NCBI GenBank assembly: GCA_932294295.1
Contig: OW028575.1
Location: 43,558,753 to 43,622,752, forward strand
Source: Alitta virens
Taxonomy: Eukaryota; Annelida; Polychaeta; Phyllodocida; Nereididae
DNA length: 64,000 nucleotides
Direction of reading: 5' to 3'
Part shown: piece after piece, positions 1 through 33,700 of the stretch
Layout of the letters: every line of letters starts with the position of its first letter
How positions within the stretch are numbered: position 1 is the first letter of the stretch
Notes under the pieces: model-generated
Seen by the model: the letters and a program-made list of their open reading frames with translations, nothing else
What the model was told of the DNA's origin: nothing
Databases searched by the model: none
Position numbers and translations under genes: made by a program

Positions 1-68
1 CCATCATCCCCTTGTGCTATAGCCTGACATGTTGACATTTAATGTGCAGAAACAGAGCTCTCTCTCAC

Positions 69-3000
69 CTTGGACATGCTGGCCTTGGGATGCCAATGAA
101 AGATGGTACTGCTGCAGCAGCCTCATGGGTGTGTGCTGCCGAACGTCTACACTGGCACACACCTGACTCTCTCCATGCAGGAAGAAGGAGAATTTGATGC
201 TGAAGTAGGTGCTGTAAAATGGCAAAAAAAATTGTTGTAATTCGTGAAAAAATATAGCGAAAAAAAAAAGTGATATGAAAACAAAATTCATCAGGGCAAT
301 AAAATAGTTGCAGATCTTTTAATATATGGTGATGGTATTTAGTTTGGAGAAATTTTTCTTTTGAATAATAAATGTAATGTCAAAAGTGAGCCAAAGTCAC
401 CCTGATTTATGATAATGCAAAATAAGATTAAATCCTTTCATTTAAAGATAAGGTAAATAAATGAGCATTTACAAGGACTTTCAGGGGGAGTGTGAGTTAG
501 GGCTACATCAGGCAGCCAGCATGACAGCATACTTGCTCTTTCTTTACAGGGATTGAAATAAGTCGAGAACGATCGTTCAGGTTACATAGAGGTTACCATT
601 ATTTTTTTTCACGTGAGACCGCCGTTCGCGACAAAATATTATTTGGACACAACAGTTACGGTTAGGGGTGTTTACCACATCAATATTTATGGTAACCAGA
701 AGGTGGGTTACACCATTGTTGAACCTCACTTCGATCCCTGCTTTGGTATTGTAACAACTGAGCTATTGCAAAATTTAGCATTGGGGCAAATATCAGGAAT
801 CTAGCAGCCTACCTTTTGTCTGTCAACGTCATCTTGGGGCCATTGTCGTAGGGCTGCACGAACCACATGCCAAGGCGCACAAAGTTGTGTGATAGGAGGC
901 ATCTGAAATTAAGAAATCAAATGGATTACTTCACACATAAAATTACAAACAAGATTTCAAGATTTTTTATTTCTACACAGTATGTAGTTTTTCAATACAG
1001 TTAATACATTACATAAACAATAAAAGACATAAGCATACTTCGGGGGGTGTGGACTAGCTTACTAAAAAGTTTGAAAATTGTGCAACAACATTCTTTAAAA
1101 TCTGAATATCAGAAAAGGGAGTGTTATAAATACAACAAAATGTCATTAATTTAGTGAAGGTATATTGAGAATTATATCTGTGACAATGTCATGACACATG
1201 TGATGTACAATTTATTCAAACCTCAGTTCTCACAATGATATCTATACGTTGGGACTGATGAATATTAATTATCTTACCTTTCTATCAAGTTATGAAGAGC
1301 CTTGAACAGGAGTGTTCTGCATTCGTAACTCAACCCTCCATTAGACCAAGACCCCTTGTCTTGTTCTGAAACAAATTACAAATTAAACTGTATCAATCAT
1401 CTGCTGAATACTAAAAAATAGTTCACAAATACACTGTACAATTATCAAACATCACTTCCTACTTTATTTGACAACAAATTTCAATAATAAACTATCATTA
1501 ATATTGATTTACAGTATGATAACATATTGCCTAATTTTGTGCTGAACAGATGCTGCACATGTACATTGTACTACTAATATTTTGACTGACATTCAATAAG
1601 ATCTGACAACATTACAGTTCGCCATTTAGAAGTTTCAAACCTTTCGAACAGCATGAAAGATGTCAAGTTGTAAGTGAATTTCTAAAAGTTTAAACGGATA
1701 GCCCTCCCTAAGATCTGTATAAATTCACTTATTTCCAGTATATTAATTTCCTATCTTTCCAATGACAATTTTTGGCCTCATCAATCATGACCATCGGACA
1801 TATTTACAGAGAAACAACAATTTACAATGGTAATTACATGAAAAAGTAAGTTAATTGTTAAAGAGAGGTGTTTTAATCAGTCACTGTTCATTTTGTGCCA
1901 CCCAGGCCTACTCCATGCTCTATATGAAAAATATTCATGACCCAAAAAATATTCATGACCAAAAAACTTGTGGAAATTCATTAAGCCTCCTCTGACACAG
2001 ACTTTCACCATACATTCGGCATCATGCCATGCCATTATACAATAGCTGCCAACATAATTACAAACATTCACGGTCACTATAAAATGTACATCAAGCTTCA
2101 GAGTTAATACAGGGGTCAAAATTCGCTTAAAAATTTTGGAAGTCTAACGTACTCTTAAAAAAACATTTTAGGAGTCAGTCTCCAAATTTTGGAGTCAACT
2201 CCATACCTAACAGGTTATTTGCCGGGCCATATAAACAAACAAGCAATTATGAAACTCCTTTAATCGAAAAACATCTATTCAGAATCTGAAAAAACTACAT
2301 CATCAGTTTCGGAATCAGGAGTCAGACGGACTCCTTTGAAGTCAGATTTTGAGAGTCTGAGTGAAATTTAGGGAGTCTCGGACTCACAGGATTTTGAACC
2401 CTGTAATAAACTTAACCGAAGCAGTAAATAGTATCACTAACACACGTGCAAATTATGGGCTTTTCCATTTTAATTATTCCAGAACTTTGAGTTTACATTT
2501 TTAATTGTTTTTAAAATAACAGCTTTGATAGATATATTTTGGTTTCCACCTTTGGCTCTCAATTAAATAAACTTTCAATTCCACAACCCAATTTGTAAAA
2601 CATTGTGTACCATATTTTCTTAAAAAGTGGCACTTCCCTTGAAATCAATATTATCATTAGTACTTAACTTGGCTGCATTATCTCAACCAGATAAGAACAG
2701 TTTTATCTATTTGTATTTTCATAGCAACACAATAGTGTATCTAAAGGTTTGTTACAATAGTCAAATATGACAGTTGGCCAAACGGCATTGTGCCACATCA
2801 ATAAGCCAACCTCAAAAATCCCATTTGCCACTACGATGTAAACTTGACCCACATAATGTGCCCTCTGACATCTGCCAGCACACATCACAAGTGTTCTGTT
2901 GTGAATTATGCTACTTGTGTTCAAATCATGAAATTACTTAATTTAACATGGTACAAATGCCTGTCTGTAGCTCATTATTATGCAATGGAGTTCAAGAATT

Positions 3001-3938
3001 GGTCAGAATAGCAAATACACATGCTTATCAATACAGACATCAATCAAGTGTCACATTTGTCTACCTAGAAATTACAAAGCTACAACAGACTATAGGCTAT
3101 TATACACTAGTCACTAGTCTATTGAAGTGCAATAAATCATAACAGGTCAGTCAGCCTGAGAAAGTAATGACCTGGTGCACAGAATAGTCCAGTGCAGGTT
3201 GTAACAGATGACCCAGATAATGTTGATTAGGCCTAGAACATGGTTGACAATAACTCGTGTGGATATCCACCAGTGATCATGTGTAGATTATATACTCACC
3301 AGATAGTTCATTAGATAGTAGCGTTTTCAGCTTGTGCGGTTCATCGCCATACCAGAAGATCCAGAGCTCTTTACTGCTCTTCAGCTGATCTGGGGGTTTC
3401 TGATCTGAGCTGCTCCTTTGAACCTTCCTCCATACACATAAAATATCCGCTTGTATGCACTTGGTGTACGATTGTAGCACTGGATCATCCAGAGGCTCCG
3501 AACATGTAGACTCCGGAGCCCCTAACCTAAGCCATTTTATGCCATCCAGATCAGTCTGAAAGAAATAGCAGAGTTGAAACAAGAGCGAGGACGCCAATGC
3601 ACAATTATGATTATGCGACCAAGTGTCAATGCAGAGATGGCCTTTTAAACATCTCCATGCCGTGCCCCACCGGCACCGTTCCCAGGCATAATTGCACTCG
3701 AACATTCGTTTCCCCAACTTAAACAAACAACGCCATCCCAGATACTATACCAACACCGATTGCATTGTAATAGCAACGTCGTCCACTATTACCTTACAAA
3801 CTTGAGGTCACTCAGCACATTTAACACACACACAAACGTTACACTGATTTGAAATGGATCATAACTTACCAAAGCAAATAAATTCGTGTGGCAATCCTCT
3901 AGACTACAGCCGTTTCCGTGAGTACTAGGGAGACTCAT
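69..3938 (-). CDS. MED13: MED13, first five coding exons (partial)
   Basis: Mediator subunit 13 joins CDK8, cyclin C and MED12 in the kinase module that reversibly binds core Mediator in the nucleus. Five minus-strand exons join in phase: 3938-3870, 3555-3300, 1365-1278, 902-813, 211-69, all with GT-AG borders. They give about 215 residues. Recognisable family blocks, in order, are [64 protein letters not shown] split over the exon 3 border, [14 protein letters not shown] and [15 protein letters not shown]. These follow the order of the vertebrate N-terminal domain. The start is the ATG at 3938 because it opens the conserved SLEDCH exon directly. The last donor lies at 68-63, so the gene continues beyond the left edge. 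Invertebrates usually have one gene for vertebrate MED13 and MED13L. Introns carry two MITEs (547-740, 2110-2403). Confidence 0.93.
547..740. mobile_element. MITE in MED13 intron 4, CAGGGATCGAA-type ends
   Basis: A 194-bp element begins CAGGGATTGAAATAAG and ends with the near reverse complement of that (CTTCGATCCCTG). Flanks cttta (542-546) and ctttg (741-745) look like a 5-bp target duplication with one change. The same end sequence, including gaacgatcgttc, recurs near 22005-22052 in a BLTP2 intron, so this is a dispersed family. It encodes nothing. Confidence 0.65.
2110..2403. mobile_element. MITE in MED13 intron 2, CAGGGGTCAAAAT ends
   Basis: Inverted ends CAGGGGTCAAAAT / ATTTTGAACCCTG bound 294 bp. 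A perfect 5-bp duplication TAATA flanks it (2105-2109 and 2404-2408). The interior is rich in gagtc/gactc words and has no coding capacity. A non-autonomous DNA transposon is the simplest reading; the parent family is not identifiable from this copy. Confidence 0.7.
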
Positions 3939-4213
3939 GGTCTTTCCATGACATGCCTCATCAAACTTAGGGCATTACAATCCATAAGAAGCATTTAAAT
4001 AAAGAGAATGACGGAATATCCACGATTACTGCGGATTTTCACATAAAATGGCGACTGTAATGGCGACTCTTGAAGAACAACAAGGCGGTAAGGAGTCTTT
4101 TCTGTGATTGGCCAATTCTGTCATGTGACCGCCGTGACCCAAAAAAGCACAAACAGGCTGATAATGATAAATCTCACCACATCACACTGGAAAATGACTC
4201 GTATAATGGCAAG
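3939..4213. promoter_or_regulatory. Shared MED13/BLTP2 bidirectional promoter
   Basis: The start codons of MED13 (minus, 3938) and BLTP2 (plus, 4214) are head to head, 275 bp apart, so one short region must serve both genes. There is no obvious TATA box in a suitable place. Two ATGGCGAC words (4048 and 4060) resemble the core of the YY1 site common at housekeeping promoters. A perfect ATTGGCCAAT palindrome (4107-4116) offers a CCAAT box on both strands. The assignment as a promoter is inferred from geometry. Confidence 0.7.
4048..4107 (+). other. Short upstream ORF in the BLTP2 leader
   Basis: A 19-codon frame starts at the first ATG upstream of BLTP2 (MATVMATLEEQQGG...) and stops at 4105-4107, out of frame with the main start. 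A good donor (GCG|GTAAGG, 4088) lies inside it, so it could instead be part of an alternative first exon. The ATG words coincide with the YY1-like motifs, so this may be a DNA element rather than a translated frame. Confidence 0.35.
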
Positions 4214-25959
<21,746 letters not shown>

Positions 25960-26672
25960 GGAGAAACATGACGTTTTTGTAATTCTGCCTTTGTAGATAA
26001 AAATACTCACTTTTCCTTTTCTTTGCTGTTCCTCAAATCATATGCTACTTTGAAACTGTAGCTTTTTATCTTAACTCCATCTTGCGGTAATTTTACTCTT
26101 AATGTCCTTCTGAGTGCCAAACTTTCTCCTAGTTAATAGTTACATAATCAGCTACAAATAGATGCTCTATTTTGTGTATGTTTGCAGTGTGCAGTGAGTG
26201 ATTTGTCTGTGATATATTCAAGGATAGGCATTAAATGTCTGCAACAAACGATATCATAAAAAATAGAAATAATAACTTATGTATTGGATCATGATTGTTG
26301 GCTCTAGTTGAGTATATTCCTTTGTCCGCTGGTTGGATGCAGACATGGTGTCAGTGTGTTATGTAGATACCAGTGCAACTGTTACGAACAGTATTTCGAT
26401 TATTATAATGCAATGGCTGATCATTTAGATTGTTCTATTTAATTTTCTTCTCTTTTTCCCCTCATGATTACTCTGGCTGGCCTGTGATCATGTTTGTGAT
26501 TGCATTATTTATTTGAATGGAAAATATATGGTTGAGACAAACGTACAATTATGTACTGATTTCATTTTAAACCTTAAAAGTATTGTTATACTTTATTTAC
26601 TGATTTAAGTCCCTGTTGTAAACTGTTTATTGAGACCTTAATGTTTTACTTATGGTGATTATTTAAAAAGAA

Positions 26673-26678
26673 AATAAA
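26673..26678 (+). terminator. Likely polyadenylation signal of BLTP2
   Basis: AATAAA about 715 bp after the stop codon, followed by a T-rich stretch. Other A/T-rich hexamers exist nearby, so the 3' UTR end is a guess. Confidence 0.45.
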
Positions 26679-26861
26679 TGTAAGATTTTCTGCCAAATGT
26701 ATACAGATTTCCTGTTTTTTTATGCATTTGCTTATTTATAAGCGATATTTTGTGGTAGGCCTACTATGGATATGTAAAAACGTATCCAGATATTTCTCAA
26801 TGCTACCTTGTCTGAAGCTTTCGACTTTATAAATATGATCAGCTGCCAGAGGCAGAGGTAA

Positions 26862-27082
26862 TAATGAGATGATAAGGCTTGGGAGTCAACATGTCACACA
26901 TTTACCCCATGGGTGTTTTTTACTTGCCTCAGCATAGACACCGAGTACGACACCTCCAATTTAACGTCTGATGCGATCAACAGCGAGATGTAGCTCATGA
27001 AGAGTGCCAAGGCCAGGGATCGTACCCGGGACCTTAAAGCTTAACTACAACATGTATTAGGCCACCAGCTGCTCAGCTAATT
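26862..27082 (-). mobile_element. tRNA-derived SINE, second copy
   Basis: Read on the minus strand it has the same B-box region (GGTACGATCCC) and the same internal block as the copy at 8734-9040. The head near 27075-27040 is degraded and no clean tail is visible on the left. Confidence 0.7.
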
Positions 27083-27607
27083 CGATAGAATTTTCAAAAA
27101 ATACATCAGAAGTGTGACATTTTATCTAACTTCCCCCTCCACCCAGACTTTTTCACAGGCTACGTACGGACCTGGATTCCCAAGAAAAAGGATAAGCCCG
27201 CTTTTGCTGGTGGCAGCACTAGTCATGAGGACCATGCACAGTCTGCTTTCCCTAAAACACAACAGATGGCAGTGTTGTAGCACGGAGCAGACTAAAGTGT
27301 ATACCCGTCGTGCATACTAATATTGTGTGTAATTCTGAATATGCACATTCCGCATACGTAATATCTGGAATTACACATTTTGTGTTGTTGTGCATATCCA
27401 AGGAGATGGAACTTCTTAGGCCTTTCATAATAAAAAGTTACAAAAATGTACAGGGGAAGGGGGTTGATGTATATATTGTATAGAATGAGCACACTATTAA
27501 CTTAATAGTGCCAAAATGCTGTAGTAACATTGTAACTAGTTATTCAGTTTATTATAAAATATATTGTTATTTTGACCATATTATTTCTGGGACAATTACT
27601 GAATTTT

Positions 27608-27918
27608 TTGCCTCATCAAATGCACATTATCCTCATAAAGTGTACATTCATTTATTGTCATAGTAAGAATACTGAGAATTTACTTATCACCTACAATTAT
27701 CACTATTATCACTTTATATTCGTTCTCCTCATGAAATGTATATTCTCCCCATGAAATGCATTCTCCTCATAAATTGTATATTCATTAATTGTGATAGTAA
27801 TAAAGAATACTGAGAATTTACTTATCACCTACAATATCAATATTATCACTTTCTATTCATATCCCTCATGAAAATGTACATTCTCCTCAAGAAAATGTAC
27901 ATTCTCCTCATGAAATAC
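27608..27918. repeat. AT-rich tandem duplication, period about 134 bp, with an 18-bp sub-repeat
   Basis: Two units start near 27642 and 27776 and share gaatactgagaatttactt plus the following words. Between and after them runs a shorter repeat built on tgtacattctcctcatgaaa, at least six diverged copies. Confidence 0.8.
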
Positions 27919-27929
27919 TGTGAATTGTT

Positions 27930-28985
27930 GGTGGGCATTGACAAACAATTACATATAGTACATGATGTTTTAGGCATATAAACAGTTACATGTATAAAAA
28001 CTGAAATTACATAAACGGTAAAATCTTTGCCTATTAGGATTATATCTGTGGTCGATTATGGTGATCAGGGGCGAATCCATCCAGAAATCCGCTTAAACCA
28101 ATTGCATGGGGGGGGGGGGGGGGCATAGAGGCTGCAGCTTGCCGCTTTGTTAGCCCATCGATCTAAGGTGGATTTCAGGTAGTTGATTGCCACTAACATT
28201 TTGTGCCCAAACTGTCAGTTAAATTCAGTAAATGACCATCACAATTCCTATGGTCACACTGACATATACATACACATATCTTAATTTATATCATAATTTC
28301 TAACTATTTAATATGTACAGTGTTACATTAATTTCATAAAGTAACAAAACACTCTTAACTTTGAGCAACAACAACTGGTTGTTGTTGACCAGGTGAAATA
28401 GATAAATTCAATAGAAGTCTAAAATTTTCCTCCCTGCTTAATTTTGTTCCAGGCCTTTATAATTACATCTCTAAAGAAATATACATTATGGACTTGCAAC
28501 AAATCCACAAAACAGAACTTTCTGTGGCAAACAAGTATTTTTGCCAACAAGCAACAAAGACAAATGTAGGATTTGATATTTTATTAAAGTTGCAAGCATT
28601 TACGAAATGGTAGATGTTTGAACATGAGTATTTGATTTAAAATATATAATCCCATTAGACTTTTAGTTTAAGAGTAATACTATGTAACATAAATGTAGGA
28701 CTAGTGAAGACTAGGTATTGACTACAACAATCCAGATAAATGATGAGAACATAATCTACAAGAGTAATACAAGCAAAATAATGGATTAAGATTGGAGTTA
28801 TAAACATTTGTATAAACATTAGCGAGCTATACATGACATGTAAAGAATGTAAGCAATTTGCATATAGTAATGCTACAAAACATGAGGATATAAATTTGTT
28901 TAGAGTTCATGGATAGATGTTGGGAAACCCTCGAAGAGCGCCATAAGGAGATGACTGAACAGGCATTGACTGGGTTCCCAACCTG
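27930..28985. other. Intergenic, no gene seen
   Basis: AT-rich sequence with stops in all frames. The only marked feature is a run of G of about 17 bases near 28110-28126. No splice-supported exon or repeat family is recognised. Confidence 0.6.
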
Positions 28986-29029
28986 AATCCAAGATCAAGT
29001 CTCTAATCACACCGGTCGAAGCTGGGAAT

Positions 29030-29375
29030 CATCTGGCATGGCCGGAATGACACCCCAAATGGGCTTAGATAAAGATGGTGCCCTCTGGTGTGGCCAGAAG
29101 GGGCATTGGTAGAATACAGGAGAGAAAGACATATTACTGGATGTGCCACCTGGCATGGCCGGAATGACAAGTGGAAGAATGGAGATATGGTGAATGTGTC
29201 ACCTGGCATGGCCGGAGTGACGAGTGGACATATTGGTAACATGGCCGAGGTATCACCTAGCACCCGGAGAACAATTGGGAAGAATGGAAAGTATGGATGG
29301 CTGTGTCACCTGGCATGGCCGGAGTGACAAGTGGGAAATGGATATGCTGGGTGTGCCACCGGACATGGCCAGAGT
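29030..29375. repeat. Diverged minisatellite 3' of the recombinase
   Basis: The phrase acctggcatggccggaatgac or close variants recurs at least five times at spacings of about 60-70 bp. It lies just beyond the recombinase stop on the element's sense strand, so it is probably part of the element's 3' non-coding region. Confidence 0.7.
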
Positions 29376-29377
29376 GG

Positions 29378-30264
29378 TCACTGAGGGAGGATGTGATGCC
29401 GGGGCCAAATGTACTGGAGATAGGCACTGCTACGCCAACGGCCAGCTGTGCGGATGGTGTTGTCAGTGTGCTGGTCTTGTGCGAGCTGGGTAGCTCGTCC
29501 AATACGAAAGGAGTGTGTGTTGTATTGGGCAGAATTGAGACCAGCCTGTTGTATTGTGGCTTTCAACACACGACTGAATGTGTCTCGATCAACAGGGATT
29601 TTGTCTTGGAAAAGGAACAGTGGTCCTTTGGATTTTCCCCGGATGGCTAGGTAACTGGAAAGATGGGCAATGGGGCAGCATGTATGGTCAGGGTCTTGTT
29701 TCAGGATGAGAGTAGGGGTGTGCTGTCTACTATGTTTGTAGGAATTAAAGGTTATTGTCAAAGAGGTTGGTGAAAGGCCAATTTGGTTAAGCTGTAGTGT
29801 ATGGGTTTTGTTTGTGGGGCTTCCCCTGCTCTCAGGCAGGCATGATACATTAGGCTGTAGACAGCTGCCCACAGTTGCCGGTCATAGCTAGTGATGTCGC
29901 TCTTCTGCAGGGACTGAATGATGGTGCTAAGTATGTCCTTGGTGATTGGCAGCAATTGCCTAGATCTGGTACTAGGTGTTGTGTTCTGGACACCATGCAG
30001 GGCTTTTGACACAAGGAAAGTGGTAGTAGGATCAGGTAGATGGTGCAGCTTATGAATAAAAGATATGGCGGACGTGTAGGTCTTGATAGTCCGGTATTGC
30101 AGGCCTTTTTGGTGGAGGTGTGTTATAAATAAGCACACAACGTGTGGGGATGATGGAAATTGGAGTTCCTTATGAAGTGTGTTTGAGTGAAACAAACGAA
30201 ATGCATTCCAATTTCTCTGGTAAATATCTGCTGTGGAAGTCTGGAGGGAGGCTTTTAGCAGCAT
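29378..30264 (-). pseudogene. Tyrosine recombinase of the Ngaro/DIRS-type element
   Basis: The N-terminal SAM-like DNA-binding half (about 30264-29830) reads through a helical region with LMYHACLRAGE, which holds the first catalytic Arg. After a frameshift near 29825 the C-terminal half shows HSFRIGRAT (His-x-x-Arg) and AGRWRSSAYLQYI with the nucleophile Tyr. In this family the enzyme integrates the circular cDNA without making target duplications. All catalytic residues are present; only the frameshift clearly disables it. Confidence 0.85.
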
Positions 30265-31916
30265 GTGAAACTCAGATTGAAGTTTGCTGGTGTTAGGTGT
30301 GGTGGAACCGGCGTAGGGGATGGCAACATCCCATATTTGCTGAGGAGCTCCTTGGTGACAGCCTGTCGAGAAATAAGATCACATAATGTGTTATTTACGC
30401 CAGGAATATGCTGAGCAGTATGAAAGATGTTATGCTGCAAAAGGACTAAGACAAGTGGGCGCAGTATCTGCATGATAAGGGGACATTTGGAAGTTTGATT
30501 ATTTAAGATGTGAACAGCTATGTTGTCTGTGTAGAAGAGGATATTGCTATTTTGGAGCTTTGTAGCAATCATGGCTATAATAACATAGACGGTGTAGATT
30601 CTGCCAAAGTGGGGGCCAAAGGCCCTGTATCCACCGGGAACCGTAGATGGCGCCAAATCCAGTTTTTGATGCGTCAGAAGCTAGCTTGATGGTCGTGGAC
30701 TCGTAGCTGTATCTTGGCTTTATCATGGTAATGCCATTGTGATGTGCAAGGAAATCTGACCAGGTGGTTAAGTCGAGTTTCGTGTCCTTTGTTAGGATTA
30801 CATAGTGAGCAGGGTTCTTGATTCCTTTTTGTGCGGTCATGGAGACGCCTCAGGAAAGCTCGCCCACAGGGGATGACTGTTGTTGAAAATTGTAATTTGC
30901 CAATAAGTGATTTCAAGTCTCTTAATGTGAGGGAACGTTTAGTTAATGCTATTTGGAGATCCTGGTGATATTGTGTAAGCTTAGTTGGTGATAGTCGAGC
31001 CTGCATGGCCAGAGTGTCAAGTTCAACGCCTAAAAAGGTAATTGTAGTGGATGGGCCTTCTGTTTTATGTGGTGCTATCGGTACATTAAGGTAATGGCAC
31101 AATGACTGGAAGGTGTTAAGATCTCGTAAGCACCATTCGTGTGTTGGTTGGACAAACAGGAAATCATCTATTACCTTAACAGTAGATGTGAGGCAGTATT
31201 TTGTTTGAAGAATCCATTGAAGGGCTGAGGAGAAAGCCTCAAATATGCGGCATGATGGTGCAGCCCCCATACATTCCATCAAATTGGAAACCGAGTAAGT
31301 GGTAATGTGATGGGCTGACAGGTATTATCCTGAATGCGTCTGCTATGTCGCTTTTGGCTAGATAGGCATTGGGAGAGTGATGGTGAATAAGTTGTATAGC
31401 ATCATGGAGTGATTGGTATTTAACAGTTGTATATGAGCGGTCTATGTTATAGTTGAATGAATTAATATTGTAGATTATGAAGTAATCGATACTTTCCAGG
31501 GGTAGACTTTTCACGGAGGGCAAGCAAAAACATTTAAAGTTGGGGAAGGGCGGAGTTGTGAATGGGCCAGCTATGCGGCTAAGAGCAAGTTCATGTTGAA
31601 TCTTTTGTTTGACTATGTCCGGGAAGTCGAGCACTGTTTGGGAATTCTTAGATTGGAGTGGGATATCTGGCCCATCAAAATGTAGGGAAAAACCTTGGAC
31701 AAAGCCATTTACTATGTAGTCATGGTGTGGGTAACCCTGCAAGAGGTTACTTAGTCTCCTTGCGTTTAGCGGAGTTGGAAGGGTGGTGTCGGTTGTGGGA
31801 GTCAGTGGAGTGGTCCTGGCGATATGGGCGTCTGTTGGTGTAGCAGGGCTGGAACATTGGTTGATTACGGCCACAGTTGGCGTAAGTGTGGCGGTAAGTG
31901 CATTGCTGGTTTTCAC
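30255..31916 (-). pseudogene. Reverse transcriptase and RNase H of the element
   Basis: RT blocks in order: DRSYTTVKYQSLHDAI, AYLAKSDIADAFRIIPVS, YHLLGFQFDG, then after a small deletion and shift near 31275 MGAAPSCRIFEAFSSALQW, then VIDDFLFV, where the usual YVDD is VIDD but both aspartates remain. RNase H shows LASDASKTGFGA (30.7 kb) and, in another frame, FYTDNIAV and HIPGVNNTLCDLISR. The region just before the first block is scrambled. The start overlaps the end of gag in another frame, as in DIRS-like elements. Confidence 0.85.
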
Positions 31917-32927
31917 ACCTTGTTCCTTTCTGGTGGTATGAGAAGCAGTACCCGAATGGCACTCGAAAAGACTGTTGGCGAAAGGGCTGCTGGGAGGCCG
32001 ATGTAGCGGTGGCCGGTTTCTTGGTGCTGGTTTGACGGAAGGCTTTCAGGAGGGCCTTAGTCTCCAGGTCTGCCCGGAAAGTAAGCCAAGAGCACTTAGT
32101 ATGCTCCCGGTCAACCCTGAACTGCATGTCATAAAATTGCCAGTTGGCACCCAAGCTCATGAGCTCCTTGATCTGCCGGCAGTAGGTGAGCATTGGGGCA
32201 ATTTGATCCGGGAACTTTTCTGTGTACACAGCCATGTAGATGTCCATGGCTCTGCTCCATTCCTCTTCTGTGAGCTCCTTCTTGCGTTTGGGGGTGAGGT
32301 TGAAGGCCGCATGATCATCATCCAAGGATGGATTAGGCAAGGAAATCTGAAATGATTGGGCCTGGAGGGGTACAGCAAGTCAGCCAGATCGATGAACTCG
32401 TCGGCCCAGACACGTTCCTTGATTTTCTTGGGAACATTCATTCCAATCGGTGTACCAGCAAGTTGTACGGGGCATTGGGCGGGGAGGGTGGAGAGGGACA
32501 AGGGTAACACATTTAACTCACCTGGAGGGATGAAATTTTGTAGATTGCTAGGTAACACTGGTGCAGTTGGTTGTAGGGTCTGGTTGGTGTTGTTAGGAAT
32601 AAGCTGGTTGCTGCTGTGAGGAAGAGAAGGATGAAGGTTTGTCGTTAACGTACTCAGAGTGGACTGCATCGATAAGAATGCAGCCTGTTGTTGCTTCAGC
32701 AATTCTGCCATTGTGCCCAGAGTGCTTAGGATACTGGCTGTTGTGCTTCACATCCACTATTTGTCTGCTGAAGGGTCTGAGTAGTGGTGGGTGGCGAAGC
32801 AGTTTCCTCATCCTCAGAGCTGCTTCCAAGTGGTTGTTGGGACTGCTGGTAGCGTGCTGGTAGTTGTCGTCGTCGGGATGGTGTGTCTGGCGGTTGCTGA
32901 GGCTCGCTTGGCCTTCACCTTAGGCAT
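31747..32927 (-). pseudogene. gag-like ORF with CCCH finger
   Basis: It begins at the ATG at 32927 (MPKVKAKRASATARH), a basic leader, then an acidic Ser-rich part (SSSEDEETASPPTTTQTLQQ), a Gln/Leu-rich part, and a conserved core (KERVWADEFIDLADLL; KRKKELTEEEWSRAMDIYMAV). Near the C-terminus, a CCCH cluster C-x5-6-C-x4-C-x3-H reads around FSYHQKGTRCENQQCTYRH, as in gag proteins of this group. Frameshifts occur near 32815, 32715 and 32335. Confidence 0.75.
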
Positions 32928-33424
32928 GTTCCCTGCAACAGAAGTTGAGAAGCAGCAGTACCCATAATATAGTAGATCAATAAGTAGTGCAATAGTACTA
33001 GTCGTTTGAGTAAAAAAGGTGTAAGTTATAAAGATATAGGACTGTGTCGGCACCCAAATATAAATAAATTAAAATTTTTTGGGAGACACGGCAGGCGACG
33101 GCAAGTAGGCTGAGTATGGATGTAAGGAAGTGGATAAAGTGTCGGCACCATGATGAGATGGAGACATAGGCATGGCAATTTGAAAAGATGTAGCAGTGAA
33201 ATGCCACAATTGAGTGGAGACAAATAATTATAAGGAATGGAGAAGGCGTGATAGAGCTTGTAGGTGTTGGCACCACGGCAGAGTGGAGACACGCAGGAAT
33301 AGAGACATATTAGAGTGAGATGTCGGCAGCTCAAGTAAGTTGTGAGAATAAATGTTCAGATGGAAGTTGTAAAGCGCCGGAGTGGAGACACTAGGCAGAA
33401 TATGGTGGATTAGTGAGCCAAGGA

Positions 33425-33700
33425 ATTAGAGAGCTTGTTGACTGCAAGTAAAATGGCCTTGCGGAGAGAGGCTATGTACTTAGTTCTCTCAAACTTTGTA
33501 TTAGGATGGATGCCATCACGCGACCATTGAGAGACTGGAATAGCCCAAAGTCCTTTATGAACATGATAAGTCAGTTGTCTCTCACCGTCACATTGTACGA
33601 AGAAAATGGTTCAGCTGGTAAGCATTTTGCTTGAACTGGTCCGGGGTGATGGCATGTAGGGCAGGGGTACAATTTAGAAAACAAATCCGAAAACATGATG
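33425..33700 (-). pseudogene. SGNH-hydrolase-like C-terminal fragment
   Basis: The minus strand reads ITPDQFKQNAYQLNHFL, then after a shift a stretch ending WSRDGIHPNT and KYIASLRKAILLAV. D-G-I-H-P-N fits block V (DxxH) of SGNH/GDSL esterases. Some Ngaro elements carry such a domain; its position upstream of gag is inferred to mean it belongs to this or a neighbouring copy. Confidence 0.5.

Larger units (their letters stand above)
28990..33700 (-). mobile_element. Tyrosine-recombinase retrotransposon, Ngaro/DIRS type, decayed
   Basis: On the minus strand the order is SGNH-like fragment, gag, RT, RNase H, tyrosine recombinase. Having a tyrosine recombinase in place of a DDE integrase and lacking a protease is diagnostic of the DIRS order. 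No methyltransferase domain is seen between RNase H and recombinase, and a hydrolase piece is present; both favour Ngaro over DIRS1. At least five frameshifts break it. Both flanks consist of diverged minisatellite-like repeats (29030-29375; 33050-33330), where terminal split repeats would be expected, but I could not define exact ends. Confidence 0.85.

Noticed and set aside
28110..28126. Poly-G run as a quadruplex element
   Set aside because: A single homopolymer, possibly of inexact length in the assembly, with no other G-tracts nearby.
32157..33334. Several plus- and minus-strand frames around the gag start
   Set aside because: Plus frames are antisense to gag; the minus frames right of 32927 are repeat-derived and show no domain.
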